Shown here piece after piece: positions 1 through 10,156 of a DNA stretch of 64,000 bases. The position numbers and the translations under genes were made by a program. Origin of the DNA: an uncultured Clostridium sp. GTDB lineage: Bacteria > Bacillota_A > Clostridia > TANB77 > CAG-508. The stretch is taken from positions 16,224 through 80,223 of the forward strand of contig CAOJZU010000005.1 in assembly GCA_948466265.1 (NCBI GenBank). Reading direction: 5' to 3'. Every line of letters starts with the position of its first letter. The stretch's first letter is position 1. The notes under the pieces were generated by a model. The model did not search any database and was not told the DNA's origin. It saw only the letters and a program-made list of their open reading frames with translations.

Positions 1-3000
1 CCTTCCTACCTTTTTACCTAAAGCCTTTTCTAACGCCTTCCTATATATTTCTAATTGCTCCTTATATTTTACCAGAAGCTCTTTTTCTTCCTTTACTCTA
101 TCTGTTTTATAATCTACTAAGATAACCTCTCCTTTATCTGTTATATAGTATAAATCTATAATTCCTTGAACAAGAATATTTTCGTCTGTATCTTCTCCAT
201 AAATTTCTTTTACACTAATATTTATATAAAAAGGTTTTTCTCTTTCTATTTCCCTTGCAGTTTTTAATTCTGCCCAAATATTACTTTTAGTAAATTCTAA
301 TACTTTTCCTATGTCAATAGTTTCTTTTTGCTTTTCATTAATTATTTTACGCTTTTCTAAATCTTCTGCAAGTTTTATTATTTTTTCCTTATCATAGTCT
401 ATCTTTTCATCAAGCTTTTTAAACATCAAATGCATTAGGCTTCCTTTTTCTGCTCCTGTTATTTCAGAATCATTCTTCATAAATTCTGGAATATTATAAT
501 TTTCAACTTCATTATCCTCTAAATCTAGGTTCATATTCTTTATTCCTGTAACAGAAGTTTTTGTAAGTACATTTTTTAACTCATTATATTCATATTTCCA
601 CTCAAGCTTATTTTTTATTTTATAAAGGTCTTTTTCATTTACATTTTTCACTTTATCGTCTATATTTCTATCTTCCTTTTTTTCTTCATTAGAGTTCTCC
701 TTTAAAAATTCCTGACCTTTATATGTATTTACTTCTAGTATTTCACTTAATTCTATTTTACGTTTTAAATACACAAGTTCTATCCAGTCCAGATAACTTA
801 AAGCTTTTTGTAATATATTTTTGTTAATACTATTTTCTCCATCTGTCCCTGAATATGAATTCAAAACTTCCTCTTTTTTAGCAATTTCTTTTGCATAATC
901 TTTTTCTACTCCAGTAATAATAAGTTTCTCTTTAGCTCTAGTTAGTGCAACATAAAGTACTCTCATTTCTTCTGAAACAAGCTCAAGTTTTGACTTTACC
1001 TTTACTGCTTCCCTTGCAAGAGTTGTATAACTTTCTCCTTCTTCATAATTTACATACTTTGGCCCAAAACCTAAATCTCCATGAAGTAATATATCATTTT
1101 TATTTATATCTTGCATATTAAACCTTTTAGCAGTTCCTGATAGAAATACTACTGGAAATTCTAGTCCTTTACTTTTATGAATACTCATAATTCTAACAAC
1201 ATTTTCATTTTCTCCAATAAGCTTTGCCACTGACATATCTCCACTACTTAATTTTAGCTTGTCAATAAAACTTATAAAATTATATAAACCTTTAAAGGTT
1301 GTCTTTTCATATTGTTTTGCTTTTTCAAACAACATTTTAAGGTTTTGTGTTCTTAAATTTCCGTTTGGCATTAAATTAACATAACTGTAATATCCTGTAT
1401 CTAGATAAATTTTCCATATAAGTTCACCGAAGTGGCATATAGTCTTTACTTTTTCTAAATGCTTCTATCTTTTCTAAAAAACTTTCTATCTTAAGTTTTA
1501 AATCATGCTTGGCATCTTTTTTATCTTTATATATAATCATTGATTCATAAAAACTTTTATCTGTACTCCCCATTCTTATTTCTATTAATTCATTATCATC
1601 AAATCCACCTATCATTGACCTCAAAACTGTAACTATTGCTATATCGTTTATTGGATTATCTATAATTTTTAATAGACTCATCATTACTTGTATTTCAGCC
1701 GAATCTAAATATCCGAGAAGAAGTATCAGAAAATATAGGAATATTTAATCTTGCAATTTCCTGTTCATATATTGGTGCTAAAGTTTTTGTAGACCTAAGT
1801 AACACTACTATATCCTTATATGTAATTTTTCTCTCAGTTTTATCTTTATTAGATACTATAAAGCCGATTATCTATTAATTCTTTTATTCTTTTAGCTACA
1901 AATTTTGCCTCAAGTACTATATCTTCTATTTTTTCATCTTCTTCTACATCTTCTACTGTATTTTCGTCTCTATATATATTTACCTCTTCTTCTTTTAAAT
2001 CTATAATGTCTAATTCTGCTTTTATATCTTCTTTTTTTATATAATCTGCACCTAGATTTAGGTATTCATCTTTTGTATAATCTATATCTCCCAAAGCTTT
2101 TGTCATTATACTATCAAATATTATATTTGTAAGATTTAAAACATTTTCTCTGCTTCTAAAATTCTTAAATAACTTAATTTTTAGATTGTCTTTTTCTTTT
2201 AATTCTTCCTTTATTTTATATCCTTCATATTTTTCTAAAAATAGTTCAGGTTTTGCACCTCTAAATTTATATATACTTTGCTTTACATCTCCAACCATAA
2301 ATATATTATTATCTCTTGAAATTGCATTTAAAATGCTTTCTTGTACCAAGTTACTATCTTGATATTCATCTATTAATATTTCTTCATATTTTTCTTTGTA
2401 CTTTTCACATACATTACTTTCTTTCAACTTAAATATTTCAAGTGCAAAATGCTCTATATCACTAAAATCCATTATATTTTTGTCTTGTTTTACTTTAGTA
2501 AATTTATTTGTAAATTCTAGGGTTAAATTTTTTATAGCTACTAATACATTATACATAATTTCTATATCTTCATTTGCCTGCTCTGATGGATACATTAATA
2601 TTTTCTCTTTGATTTTTCCTATTTGAGTTTTAACTATTCTTCGGGTTTCTTTTATTTTATCTTTTATCTCTTCTGGTACTTTTTTATCTCTTGGAAATAT
2701 ATCGAACTTAAGATTATTTATCTCTTCAAACATCTCGTCCCAAGTTTTTTTATCATATACATTTTTAATTTTTCTTACATCTTCTGATAAAACCACTTTA
2801 AATTTTTCTATATCTTCTTCATACTTTATTCTCTCTATTTCTTCTTCAAGTCTAAGTATTCCATCTTGAAGTTCTTCTTTTGCTTTTCTAAATAAAATTT
2901 CTCCCCATGGAGTTTTTTCAAAGCTCATATTTTCCATATCAAACATCTCTGTTTTTTCTTCAAGCCAAGCTTTTGGATAAGGCATACTTTGTATAAAATC

Positions 3001-3534
3001 ATATATATCAAGTATTACTTGTTTAAGTGTTTCATCACCTTTATAGCTTGTGTACATATTCACTAGTTTTAAAAATTCTTCATTTTCCTCTTCATACTTT
3101 GTTTCAAATAGTTCTTCTAGGGTTTCTTGTTTTAGTATTTGTATTTCTGTATTTTCAGCAATTTTAAGATTTGGAGAAATACCTATTTCGAAAAAGTTAT
3201 TTTTGACGACGTCTAGACAGAACGCATCTATTGTACAAATACTTGCTTTTGAGAGAAGATTAACTTGTCTTACAAGGTGTTTATCTTGAGGATTCTCTTC
3301 TATTTTTTTATATAGTGTATCTAATATTCTTGATTTCATTTCTGATGCAGCAGCTTTTGTAAATGTTACAACCAAGATTTTATCTATATCAATTTTATCA
3401 TTTACTATTTTATTTACAATTCTTTCAACTAATACTGCTGTTTTTCCACTTCCTGCTGCTGCTGCAACAAGTATGTTTTTTCCCTTTTCCTTAATTGAAA
3501 GTAATTGCTCATTAGTCCATTTTACTTCGCCCAT
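1..3534 (-). CDS. addA: ATP-dependent helicase/nuclease subunit A (partial, recoded)
   Basis: AddA processes double-strand breaks for recombination together with AddB. About 1,177 codons are visible and the last few run off the left edge. Walker A (AAAAGSGKT) lies at residues 24-32, followed by the UvrD-type motifs DEYQDS and GDVKQSIYKFRGA, and a C-terminal RecB-type nuclease motif (VDYKTDR) near position 70. The ATG at 3534 is chosen because GGAGG lies 5 nt upstream; an upstream TTG overlaps that site. The reading frame breaks at three in-frame CGG triplets, 1864-1866, 1713-1715 and 1427-1429. At each, skipping C and reading GGN as Gly restores the family sequence (for example TSS-GYLD and YMPL-GELIW). 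A CGG out of phase at about 1700 (TCG GCT) leaves the frame intact. Confidence 0.93.
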
Positions 3535-3615
3535 AGATTCCTCCAAATATATTGGTTACATGATATCACAAAATATACTTTTTTTCTACAATTTTTTTGT
3601 GTTTTACAGCAAAAT

Positions 3616-3641
3616 GACACAGTATCACTAAATACTGTGCC
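3616..3641 (-). terminator. intrinsic terminator of the 3683-4060 unit
   Basis: On the minus strand a 10-bp stem (GGCACAGTAT / ATACTGTGTC) with a 6-nt loop is followed by ATTTTG. It lies just downstream of the single gene at 3683-4060. Confidence 0.7.
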
Positions 3642-3682
3642 ACTTTTGGTCCGAATTCTCGGTTTCCTTCTATTAGGAGCCG

Positions 3683-4060
3683 TTACTTGTTGACTACCAG
3701 AGAACCATGGTGCACTGAAAAACCCAAATAGTAGAAAAATTTTCCAAAGTCATCATATGAATACTCGCCGTGACCTTTAATCGCCATGAGAATCATTCTT
3801 TCTTCTCTGTTGTTTTCAAGTTCATGCTCTTCGCCAATAAGGCATACATAAGCGATCTTTCTGAAAAGATCTAACCACACTTCCCATTGACCATCGTGCC
3901 CATGATTTTTTATGGATGTCCAAGGTGAGACATAAAGATATTGTATTTCATCAATACCTTCAAGTGTAGTCTTACTTACACCCGGTCTGCCATACCGATA
4001 GGCGCTTTCTTCAGCTGTTCCAGCGATAAGCTCGTCTGGAAGTTCAATTGTCTTAATCAT
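3683..4060 (-). CDS. uncharacterised 125-aa protein, compositionally distinct single-gene unit (a)
   Basis: I do not recognise this family. The ATG at 4060 is chosen because AGGAGG lies 7 nt upstream. The product is rich in acidic and aromatic residues, has no signal peptide or membrane segment, and ends in a hydrophobic strand (VHHGSLVVNK). Base composition is clearly GC-richer than the flanking addA and 4253 genes, with codons such as CCG, GGC and CTC. Codon 22 is CGG (3995-3997) and must be Arg for the ORF to stay open. Read with the +1 rule of the neighbouring core genes, translation would end about ten codons later. The gene has its own promoter (4106-4134) and terminator, which suggests an autonomous inserted unit. 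Confidence 0.75.
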   Translation of the reverse strand: MIKTIELPDELIAGTAEESAYRYGRPGVSKTTLEGIDEIQYLYVSPWTSIKNHGHDGQWEVWLDLFRKIAYVCLIGEEHELENNREERMILMAIKGHGEYSYDDFGKFFYYLGFSVHHGSLVVNK

Positions 4061-4105
4061 ATTGCTACCTCCTAATGTTTGCAAAATCTTTTAAGTTACG
4101 AAATA

Positions 4106-4134
4106 AGTATATCATATTTACATAATTTTATCAA
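4106..4134 (-). promoter_or_regulatory. sigma-A-type promoter of unit (a)
   Basis: The minus strand reads TTGATA, 17-nt spacer, TATACT, about 45 nt upstream of the ATG at 4060. Confidence 0.6.
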
Positions 4135-4252
4135 GCTTTTAAGTCTGAGCTTGAAAATAAAGTCCTACCAAAAATATTTTTAGTTTAGATTTCCAAGTTT
4201 TAAATATTTTTTTATATTTTGGATATTCTAAATATTAAATGGAGGTACAAAA

Positions 4253-4687
4253 ATGGATAATAATGAAAATTTAAAAGTTTTAAAAGAACTTCATACAGGT
4301 GCAAAAATGGGAATAAAAGCTATTTCTTATGTTTCTGAAAAAGCTGAAAATGAAGAATTTAAGAGAGAACTCAGCACTCAGTATAATCAATATGAAGATA
4401 TTTTAAATAAAGTTACTGACATATATAATAATTATGGTGAAGTTCCTTCCTCTTCTAATATTAAAAACGATGTAATGACTTGGATGGGAGTTCAAATGAA
4501 TACTATGAACGATAAAAGTAATTCTAAACTTTCTGAAATGTTAATACAAGGTACTGTTATGGGTATTATTGAAGGACGTAAGCTTTTAAATAATAATCCT
4601 AATATAGACTCTAACATTAAAAATACATTAAATGAATTTGTACAAATTCAAGAAAGTTCTGTAACTAGACTAAAAGAGTTTTTGTAA
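4253..4687 (+). CDS. uncharacterised 144-aa helical protein
   Basis: Not recognised. GGAGG lies 8 nt before the ATG. The protein looks all-helical, with repeated heptad-like stretches and a central Met-rich segment (WMGVQMNTMND). It has no signal peptide or clear membrane span. The overall pattern (an N-terminal helix pair, then two longer helices) is compatible with a small four-helix bundle such as spore-coat-associated or ferritin-like proteins, but this is only a resemblance. Codon use is like the core genes, and there is no CGG. A terminator follows immediately, so it is probably transcribed alone. Confidence 0.7.
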   Translation: MDNNENLKVLKELHTGAKMGIKAISYVSEKAENEEFKRELSTQYNQYEDILNKVTDIYNNYGEVPSSSNIKNDVMTWMGVQMNTMNDKSNSKLSEMLIQGTVMGIIEGRKLLNNNPNIDSNIKNTLNEFVQIQESSVTRLKEFL

Positions 4688-4708
4688 TAGATACTCTTGA
4701 TTATCTAA

Positions 4709-4750
4709 CTTAAAAAAAGAGACCTTCAATTTGAAGGACTCTTTTTTAAG
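4709..4750 (+). terminator. bidirectional intrinsic terminator
   Basis: A long AT-framed stem (CTTAAAAAAAGAG, CCTTC / GAAGG, CTCTTTTTTAAG) lies between the convergent genes at 4253-4687 (+) and 4753-4926 (-), so it can serve both. Confidence 0.8.
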
Positions 4751-4752
4751 TA

Positions 4753-4926
4753 CTAGTTATTGCAACATCCAAAGTTTGTAAATAATAGTAAGAATATTAT
4801 CAAGAAAAATAATATTTCGCTATTTCCGCCGCAACCACAACCACCAAATAAGTTTCCAAGTCCACCATTGTTGCATCCACAGCCACAATTTCTTGACTCT
4901 CCATAATTTCTTTGTTCTTCTGGCAT
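4753..4926 (-). CDS. small Cys/Gly-rich membrane protein (57 aa), YjcZ-like
   Basis: The start at 4926 has AAGGAAGG about 6 nt upstream. The N-terminal half is rich in Gly, Asn and Cys (NCGCGCNNGG, FGGCGCGG). It is followed by one hydrophobic segment (EILFFLIIFLLLFTNF) and the end CCNN. This layout resembles small sporulation-associated YjcZ-type proteins of Firmicutes: a Gly/Cys-rich head plus a single membrane helix. Assignment to that family is by resemblance only. It contains glycine codons but no in-frame CGG. Confidence 0.6.
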   Translation of the reverse strand: MPEEQRNYGESRNCGCGCNNGGLGNLFGGCGCGGNSEILFFLIIFLLLFTNFGCCNN

Positions 4927-5078
4927 AGTTATTCCTTCCTTTCTATAATTAAATCACTTTGTATTTTAAAAGTTTCTACATTATACTATGATTTTTTTGT
5001 GATTTGTGATACAATATTTGTGTAAACTATTTAAAATTTCTATATAAAATATTAAACAAAGCGAGGTTATAATAAAAA

Positions 5079-7495
5079 TTGAAGAAAAAAGTAGAACTAT
5101 TATCACCAGCTGGAGATTTTAATTGTGTAAAAGCAGCTATACAAAATGGTGCAGATGCAATATATCTTGGTTATTCTTCATTTAGTGCTCGTTCTCGGTG
5201 CAGCTAATTTTACATTGGAAGAATTAAAAAAAGCAATAGATTATGCTCATATTCGTAATGTTAAAGTACATTTAGCTCTTAACATATTAATTAAAAATGA
5301 AGAATTTTCTGACGCAATCTCTATTGCTGAAAAAGCATACGAATATGGTATTGATGCAATAATTGTGCAAGATATAGGTCTTGCAAAAACTCTTATAAAA
5401 CATTTTCCAGACCTTGATATTCATGCAAGTACCCAAATGACAACAAATAACCTAAATGGAGTAAAAATTTTAGAAAATTTAGGTTTTAAAAGAGTTGTTT
5501 TATCTCGTGAATTATCAATTAGAGAAATTGAATTTATTTGCAGAAATACGAATATGGAAATAGAAACTTTTATACATGGTGCACTATGTATAAGTTATTC
5601 TGGTCAATGCTTACTTTCTAGTATGATTGGTGGTCGTTCTGCAAACAGACGGTAAATGTGCTCAGGCTTGTCGTTTGCCTTATGAATTGCTTGAAGATGA
5701 TAAAATTATAAATAATGGTTATCTTTTAAGCACTCGAGACTTATGTGGATTAGAGTTTATACCTCATTTAATTGAAGCTCGGTGTCTCATCTTTCAAAAT
5801 AGAAGGAAGGCTAAAATCGCCTGAATACGTTGCAATTGTCACAAGAATATATAGAAAGTATATAGATATGTACTATTCTAATGCAAAATTTGAGATTGAT
5901 CAAAAAGACATAGATGAACTCCGTCAGGTTTTTAATAGAGGAAACTTTTCATCTGGTCATTTAAATGTAGAGGCAAATCGTAACTTAGTATATAAAGAAA
6001 AACAAAACAATATGGGAATATATATTGGTAATGTTTCAAATTACAATAGCTCTAAGGGGCATATTGCTTTAAATTTAAACGAAATGATTGCTATTCGGAG
6101 ATTCTATAACATTTGAAAATGAGCCTACTAAATATAAAGTTTCTGAGCTTATGTTTCAAGGAAAAAATATACCTTTTGCCTGCAATAACGAACTTATAAC
6201 AATTGGCAGAATGAAAGGAAATATTAGACCTGGTGATAAGATATATAAAATATCTAACAAAAGGCTTTCTGAAAGTGCTAAAATCACATATTCTGGAAAA
6301 GAATTTAAAAAAATCAAACTAAAATGTAAGATAATTATAAAAAGAAATAATCCTATTTCGGTTATTGTTTATCCATGCAAAGACTATGATAACTATAAAG
6401 GTATTTCGGTTAAATATGAATCTAAAATAATTCCAGAAGATGCAATAAATCAACCAATTACAGCTCAAAAAATAATATCACAATTTTCGAAAACAAATGA
6501 TACTCCATTTGAATTTGAAAAAATAGACATAGATTTAGACGAAGGTTTATATATTTCAAAACTAAGTCAAATAAATGCTTTAAGAAGAGACACTTTAGAA
6601 AAAGTAGAAAAACTAATAATTCAAAGATTTGAAAGAAGCAAAGTCAAAATAAAAGAGAAATGCTTTAAGGATATGCCACATTCAAAGCCGAAAGTATCTA
6701 TACTTTTATCACAACTAAATCCATGCTTTGATTATACTAAAATGGAAGATGTGGATAGAGTGTATGTCCCACTTCGCTGTTTTCGTGATAATAAAAATAA
6801 AGACGTTATAAAAGATATAACTTCTAAGTTTAATACATATATATACTTACCTGCTGTTATCAATCTAAACTATATGAATTTACTTGATGCCTATATTACA
6901 TCTTTTATATCTAAATATGATATTAAAGGTTTTGTTTTTTCAAGCATTGGTGAATTAGGATTTATTAGAGATAGTGAAAAATATAAAGGTTTTGACTTTA
7001 TTGGAAATTATACCTTAAATGTCTTTAATAATTATAGCTTAGATGAGCTTTCAAGCGCAGGTCTTAGTACAGTTACTTTATCTCCTGAGCTAAGTAAAAA
7101 AGATATACAAAACATCTCTTCTTGTTCTTCAAATAAAGAATTAATCGTATATGGAAAACTTAAAGTTATGACTATAAAATATTGCTTACTAGGACAATCT
7201 AACCGGTTGTTATCCCACATGTGATAGTAAATGTAAAGAACGTAAGGATTATTATTTAAGAGATAGAATGGGGCTTTTATTTAAGGTTATACCAAATAGT
7301 TTGCAGACGCTTTCTAATATTTATAATTCAAAAACTCTTTCAATCGAATATGATAATTTAAATATTGATTATGCTCGTATTGATATATTAGAAGAAACTA
7401 TTCCCGAAATAAATAATGTAATTAGGACTGTAAAGTCTGGAAAACGCTTTGAAGGCCCTGATTACACAAATGGTAATTTAAATAGATTTGTATAA
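5079..7495 (+). CDS. U32 family peptidase with DUF3656-like C-terminal region (recoded, 803 aa)
   Basis: Large U32-type protein related to RlhA/YegQ and collagenase-like peptidases. The start is a TTG at 5079 with GAGG 12 nt upstream; the N-terminus is KKVELLSPAGDFNCVKAA. Later family features are the Cys-rich segment GKCAQACRLPYEL and SSFKIEGRLKSPEYVA. The gene is open only if five in-frame CGG triplets are read as +1 shifts to Gly: 5196-5198 (SARS-GAANF), 5650-5652 (SANR-GKC), 5780-5782 (LIEA-GVSSFK), 6096-6098 (MIAI-GDSI) and 7204-7206 (GQSN-GCYPTC). Length minus five is divisible by three, giving 803 residues. Two other CGG trinucleotides (ATT TCG GTT) are out of phase and harmless. No in-frame CGG encodes Arg. 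Confidence 0.9.
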
Positions 7496-7496
7496 A

Positions 7497-7534
7497 AAAA
7501 CATGAGCAATTTTATTATTGTTGCTCATGTTTTT
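7497..7534 (+). terminator. bidirectional intrinsic terminator
   Basis: A 9-bp stem CATGAGCAA / TTGCTCATG flanked by A-rich and T-rich runs lies between the convergent U32 and HAD genes. Confidence 0.85.
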
Positions 7535-8291
7535 TTAGTTTTCTATTGTTATTATATCAAAAATTTTATTAAAACTTTCATTATCCGTTAAAACTATATC
7601 AAAATTTTCTTTATATATATCTAAATTTTTTTCTACATCTCTATCTAAAAAACCTATTGTTATAGTATCTCTTATCTTTTTTTTTGAACACATTTCTACA
7701 TCTTCTACAATATCCCCGTAAAAGTAAAATGTATTTTCTTTTATTTATTGACTTCTTCAAATCGTCTGAAAATGAAATTTGATTTTTATTATATGGGGTA
7801 ACATTATATATATGTCTTCTATTTTCACTCATATCAAAAAAGTTTGAATATATATGTATATTATTATGAAAACAATTGTTAAATTTAAGATATTCTTGTA
7901 CAACATTTTTTATACCGGAAGATATAATTATTACTGGTACTCCGATTTTATACATTTTATCGAAAAATTCTTTAGCTCCATCTCTAAGCTGTAAATCTGT
8001 TTTCTCTACTGATTTTCTTAGTATTTCTTCATTCAATTTACATTCTTCTAACAATTCCATATATCTTGTAAATCTTTCTTCATATGATTTACTATTGTTT
8101 ATAGCCGTTTCATCATGTATTTTATCATATTGATATCTAAAATTATCTCCTAATAAATTAGAATAGTATAGTACTTTCCATGAGCTAAAGCTATTCCCTT
8201 TTGTTATTGTTCTATCAAAATCAATTAAAACATAAAAATTATCTTTATTTAAATTAATTTGCTCCAATTTATTATAATTTATATATTTCAT
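7535..8291 (-). CDS. HAD-superfamily phosphatase (recoded, 251 aa)
   Basis: Motif I (LIDFDRTIT) lies near the N-terminus at residues 23-31. Motif II is VIIISSG, and motif IV (ILLL-GDIVEDVEMC) carries the Mg-binding acidic pair. The arrangement resembles phosphoserine-phosphatase or UMPH-1-type HAD hydrolases; the substrate is unknown. Motif IV is split by an in-frame CGG at 7716-7718, and the +1 reading to Gly regenerates the invariant GD. Without the shift the protein loses its catalytic aspartates and ends early. Length minus one is divisible by three. Confidence 0.85.
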
Positions 8292-8314
8292 ATATTACTT
8301 CCTATATAAAAAAA

Positions 8315-8390
8315 TGGCAGGGGTACTAGGACTCGAACCCAGACTTGTGGTTTTGGAGACCATCGTGCTAACCATTGACACTATACCCCT
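8315..8390 (-). tRNA. tRNA-Trp (anticodon CCA)
   Basis: 76 nt including an encoded 3' CCA. The acceptor AGGGGTA pairs with TACCCCT and the discriminator base is G. The D-arm is GTGT/GCAC, and the T-arm contains GGGTTCGAGTCC. The anticodon loop CTCCAAA places CCA at 8354-8356. Position 27-43 of the anticodon stem looks like an A-C mismatch, leaving four good pairs. The loop is the normal 7 nt, so this tRNA is not an obvious frameshift suppressor. Confidence 0.93.
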
Positions 8391-8490
8391 ACATTACTTA
8401 TATATATTAACACACATATTTAAAATATGCAAGAAAAAATTAAAGCTTTGCTGATTTTTTTCAAACATTGAAAAAATATTTAATAACAAA

Positions 8491-8526
8491 AAAGTATAGG
8501 CAGACTAGTTACCTATACCCTTTTTT
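8491..8526 (-). terminator. intrinsic terminator of unit (b)
   Basis: A GTATAGG / CCTATAC stem is flanked by A and T runs immediately downstream of the minus-strand gene ending at 8529. Confidence 0.75.
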
Positions 8527-8528
8527 AT

Positions 8529-8834
8529 TTAGTTCACTTCAGCAACTTCATATGAATTTGCAATATGGATCTCAAAACGATCATAATAAGTCACTTTAAG
8601 ATTTCCGCAAGTTGTCTGTTCAATCCACCGCATGAATTCATCAATCCTTTGTTTTTCCGCATCAAAGTCCTTGCCATTAATGTTACGCACATTGATATAA
8701 ACAGAATCTATATCAATTTGTATCTTACCTTTTCTCTCCAAGATATCGTTTATTGGCTCACGGTCAGGATCGAGAAACATATAATAATAGTTTGCGATTA
8801 AGACCTCTAAGTCTTTGCTCTTCACTCTTTTCAT
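8529..8834 (-). CDS. uncharacterised 101-aa protein, single-gene unit (b)
   Basis: Not recognised. The ATG at 8834 has GGAGGG 7 nt upstream. The sequence alternates predicted strands and helices (IQIDIDSVYINVRN, LKVTYYDRFEIHIANS), suggesting a small compact alpha/beta fold with no membrane segment. Codon 69 is CGG (8628-8630, MRW) and must be Arg for the ORF to continue; the +1 reading stops about 12 codons later. The promoter (8927-8955) is near consensus, and a terminator follows. The unit sits between tRNA-Trp and tmRNA, and composition is richer than the core genes. Confidence 0.72.
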   Translation of the reverse strand: MKRVKSKDLEVLIANYYYMFLDPDREPINDILERKGKIQIDIDSVYINVRNINGKDFDAEKQRIDEFMRWIEQTTCGNLKVTYYDRFEIHIANSYEVAEVN

Positions 8835-8869
8835 GCTTGGACCCTCCTATTAATTAGAATCCATTACAC

Positions 8870-8906
8870 AACTACAGTTTTAGATACTAGTCATCTAAAA
8901 CTGCAA
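8870..8906 (-). promoter_or_regulatory. perfect hairpin in the 5' leader of unit (b)
   Basis: An 11-bp inverted repeat CAGTTTTAGAT / ATCTAAAACTG with a 7-nt loop lies between the promoter and the ribosome site of the 8529-8834 gene. It has no T-tract, so it is more likely an operator or mRNA stability element than a terminator. Confidence 0.5.
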
Positions 8907-8926
8907 TAACATTAGTTACTGCTTAG

Positions 8927-8955
8927 ATATTATCACAATTTTATGTAAATGTCAA
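8927..8955 (-). promoter_or_regulatory. sigma-A-type promoter of unit (b)
   Basis: TTGACA, 17-nt spacer, TAATAT on the minus strand. This is one of the best promoter matches in the window. Confidence 0.75.
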
Positions 8956-8971
8956 AGTAATAACTATACTA

Positions 8972-9080
8972 TCGAAAAAAATTAAGCGAAGTGACAATTT
9001 TTTTCGAAATAAAGAGCAACGGCCTAATGGTCCTGATTGCTTTTTTACAAAAAAAGCAATAGACCATAATGGCCGATTGC
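8972..9080 (-). terminator. two consecutive palindromes downstream of tmRNA
   Basis: 9016-9080 is a long imperfect hairpin: outer arms GCAAC-GGCC...GGCC-GATTGC, a middle TGGTC/GACCA, and an inner ATTGC/GCAAT with T and A runs. 8972-9007 is a second one with 12-nt arms TCGAAAAAAATT / AATTTTTTTCGA. Both lie 3' of the tmRNA and probably terminate it; the length and nested symmetry are unusual. Confidence 0.6.
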
Positions 9081-9087
9081 GACGTTG

Positions 9088-9446
9088 TGGTGGAGATGAG
9101 GAGAGTCGAACTCCTGTCCAATAACACTTCCATATAAATTTCTCCGAGTGCAGTTTATTAAATAAAATTCCCAAAAGTTCAAGTTAATAAACAAACTTTA
9201 AACTTTTAGTAGTTTCAAAATACCCACTACTTAGAAACATCAGTAGCTTTGTTTCCTACGAAATTTGACGCCCTAACTAAAAATCGTAGGCCTTTTTAGT
9301 AGGACGAAGCCGCTACTTTAAGCAGCTAATGCTAATTCTCTATTATCAGCGTTTACTTTAATTTTTCGCTTTTTTTAGGTGGCCAAGCGAAGCCCACCAC
9401 TCGCTATTTATATTTCTTTGTTAATGTCGAAACCAAATACATCCCC
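9088..9446 (-). ncRNA. ssrA: transfer-messenger RNA (tmRNA)
   Basis: 359 nt ending in encoded CCA. The 5' end GGGGATG pairs with CATCTCC to form the tRNA-like acceptor stem. The 5' TTTGGTTTCGAC and 3' GTTCGACTCTCC signatures are present. The tag reading frame ends ...ELALAA followed by TAA. If GCT is the resume codon the tag is ADNRELALAA, which targets rescued proteins for proteolysis. The tag frame contains no CGG. tmRNA rescues stalled ribosomes and is relevant here because many genes contain a presumed stall codon. Confidence 0.95.
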
Positions 9447-9458
9447 ACATATAATTAT

Positions 9459-9487
9459 ATTATACATGTTTTGCACTTATTTTGCAA
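9459..9487 (-). promoter_or_regulatory. ssrA promoter
   Basis: TTGCAA, 17-nt spacer, TATAAT on the minus strand, with the -10 ending 13 nt before the mature tmRNA 5' end. Confidence 0.7.
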
Positions 9488-9646
9488 TAGTTATGATCTT
9501 GAAAATTTTTCCTGTTTTTTACTTCATAGTTAATTTTATTATTAAACTTGACTTCCTAGTTTCTTTTTAACTTTATATTTTAATGTTAATATATTTTTAA
9601 CGTCATAGGTTAACTAACACTAATATGTATATAAAGGAGAAAATAT

Positions 9647-9976
9647 ATGGCATTAGATTATAAATTAATTGGAGAAAGAATAAGAAAAGCTAGAATAAAA
9701 AAAGGATATACCCAAGAACAGTTTGCTGAATATATGGACTTTTCTGTTGCATATGTAAGCAGAATTGAAAATGGTAAAACTCATATAAATTTAAAACGTT
9801 TAAATCAACTTTGTACTTTACTTGATACATCTGAAAGTTATATTTTAAATGGTGCATCAAGCAATTCTAGTTCATATCTAAATAGTGAGCTTAGTTCTAT
9901 ATTAAAAGACTGTTCTTTAGAAGATAAAGAATTAATTTATCAAATTGCAACTATTATTTCTGATAAAACCAAATAA
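9647..9976 (+). CDS. XRE-family HTH transcriptional regulator (109 aa)
   Basis: AAAGGAG lies upstream of the ATG. Residues 8-62 form a Cro/CI-type helix-turn-helix (IGERIRKARIKKGYTQEQFA, YVSRIENGKTHI, LNQLCTLLD), resembling SinR/Xre regulators. The C-terminal 45 residues are Ser- and Asn-rich and then helical, and could mediate dimerisation. It stands alone between tmRNA and the DUF4097-like gene; its target is unknown. It has core-type codon use and no CGG. Confidence 0.88.
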   Translation: MALDYKLIGERIRKARIKKGYTQEQFAEYMDFSVAYVSRIENGKTHINLKRLNQLCTLLDTSESYILNGASSNSSSYLNSELSSILKDCSLEDKELIYQIATIISDKTK

Positions 9977-10019
9977 CTTTGCATCCCTTAAACAAGGTGT
10001 TTTTTTATGTATATTCATC

Positions 10020-10048
10020 TTGAAATTTATGTAAATTTATAGTATAAT
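10020..10048 (+). promoter_or_regulatory. sigma-A-type promoter of unit (c)
   Basis: TTGAAA, 17-nt spacer, TATAAT, about 108 nt upstream of the ATG at 10157. Confidence 0.65.
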
Positions 10049-10156
10049 TTGTTTTATGATATGGGTCAAGATCTATGTTCTAAATCTCCTATATCTGTAG
10101 TTTTTACTACAAAAAGCATTATAAATCAAACAAAAAAGAAGGGAGTTTTTAAAATC

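Noticed and set aside
5079..7495. Five separate small genes instead of one U32 peptidase
   Set aside because: The pieces are collinear parts of one family, lack ribosome sites and join at CGG.
8315..8390. tRNA-Trp as a frameshift suppressor tRNA
   Set aside because: It has a normal 7-nt anticodon loop with CCA; nothing links it to CGG or GGN.
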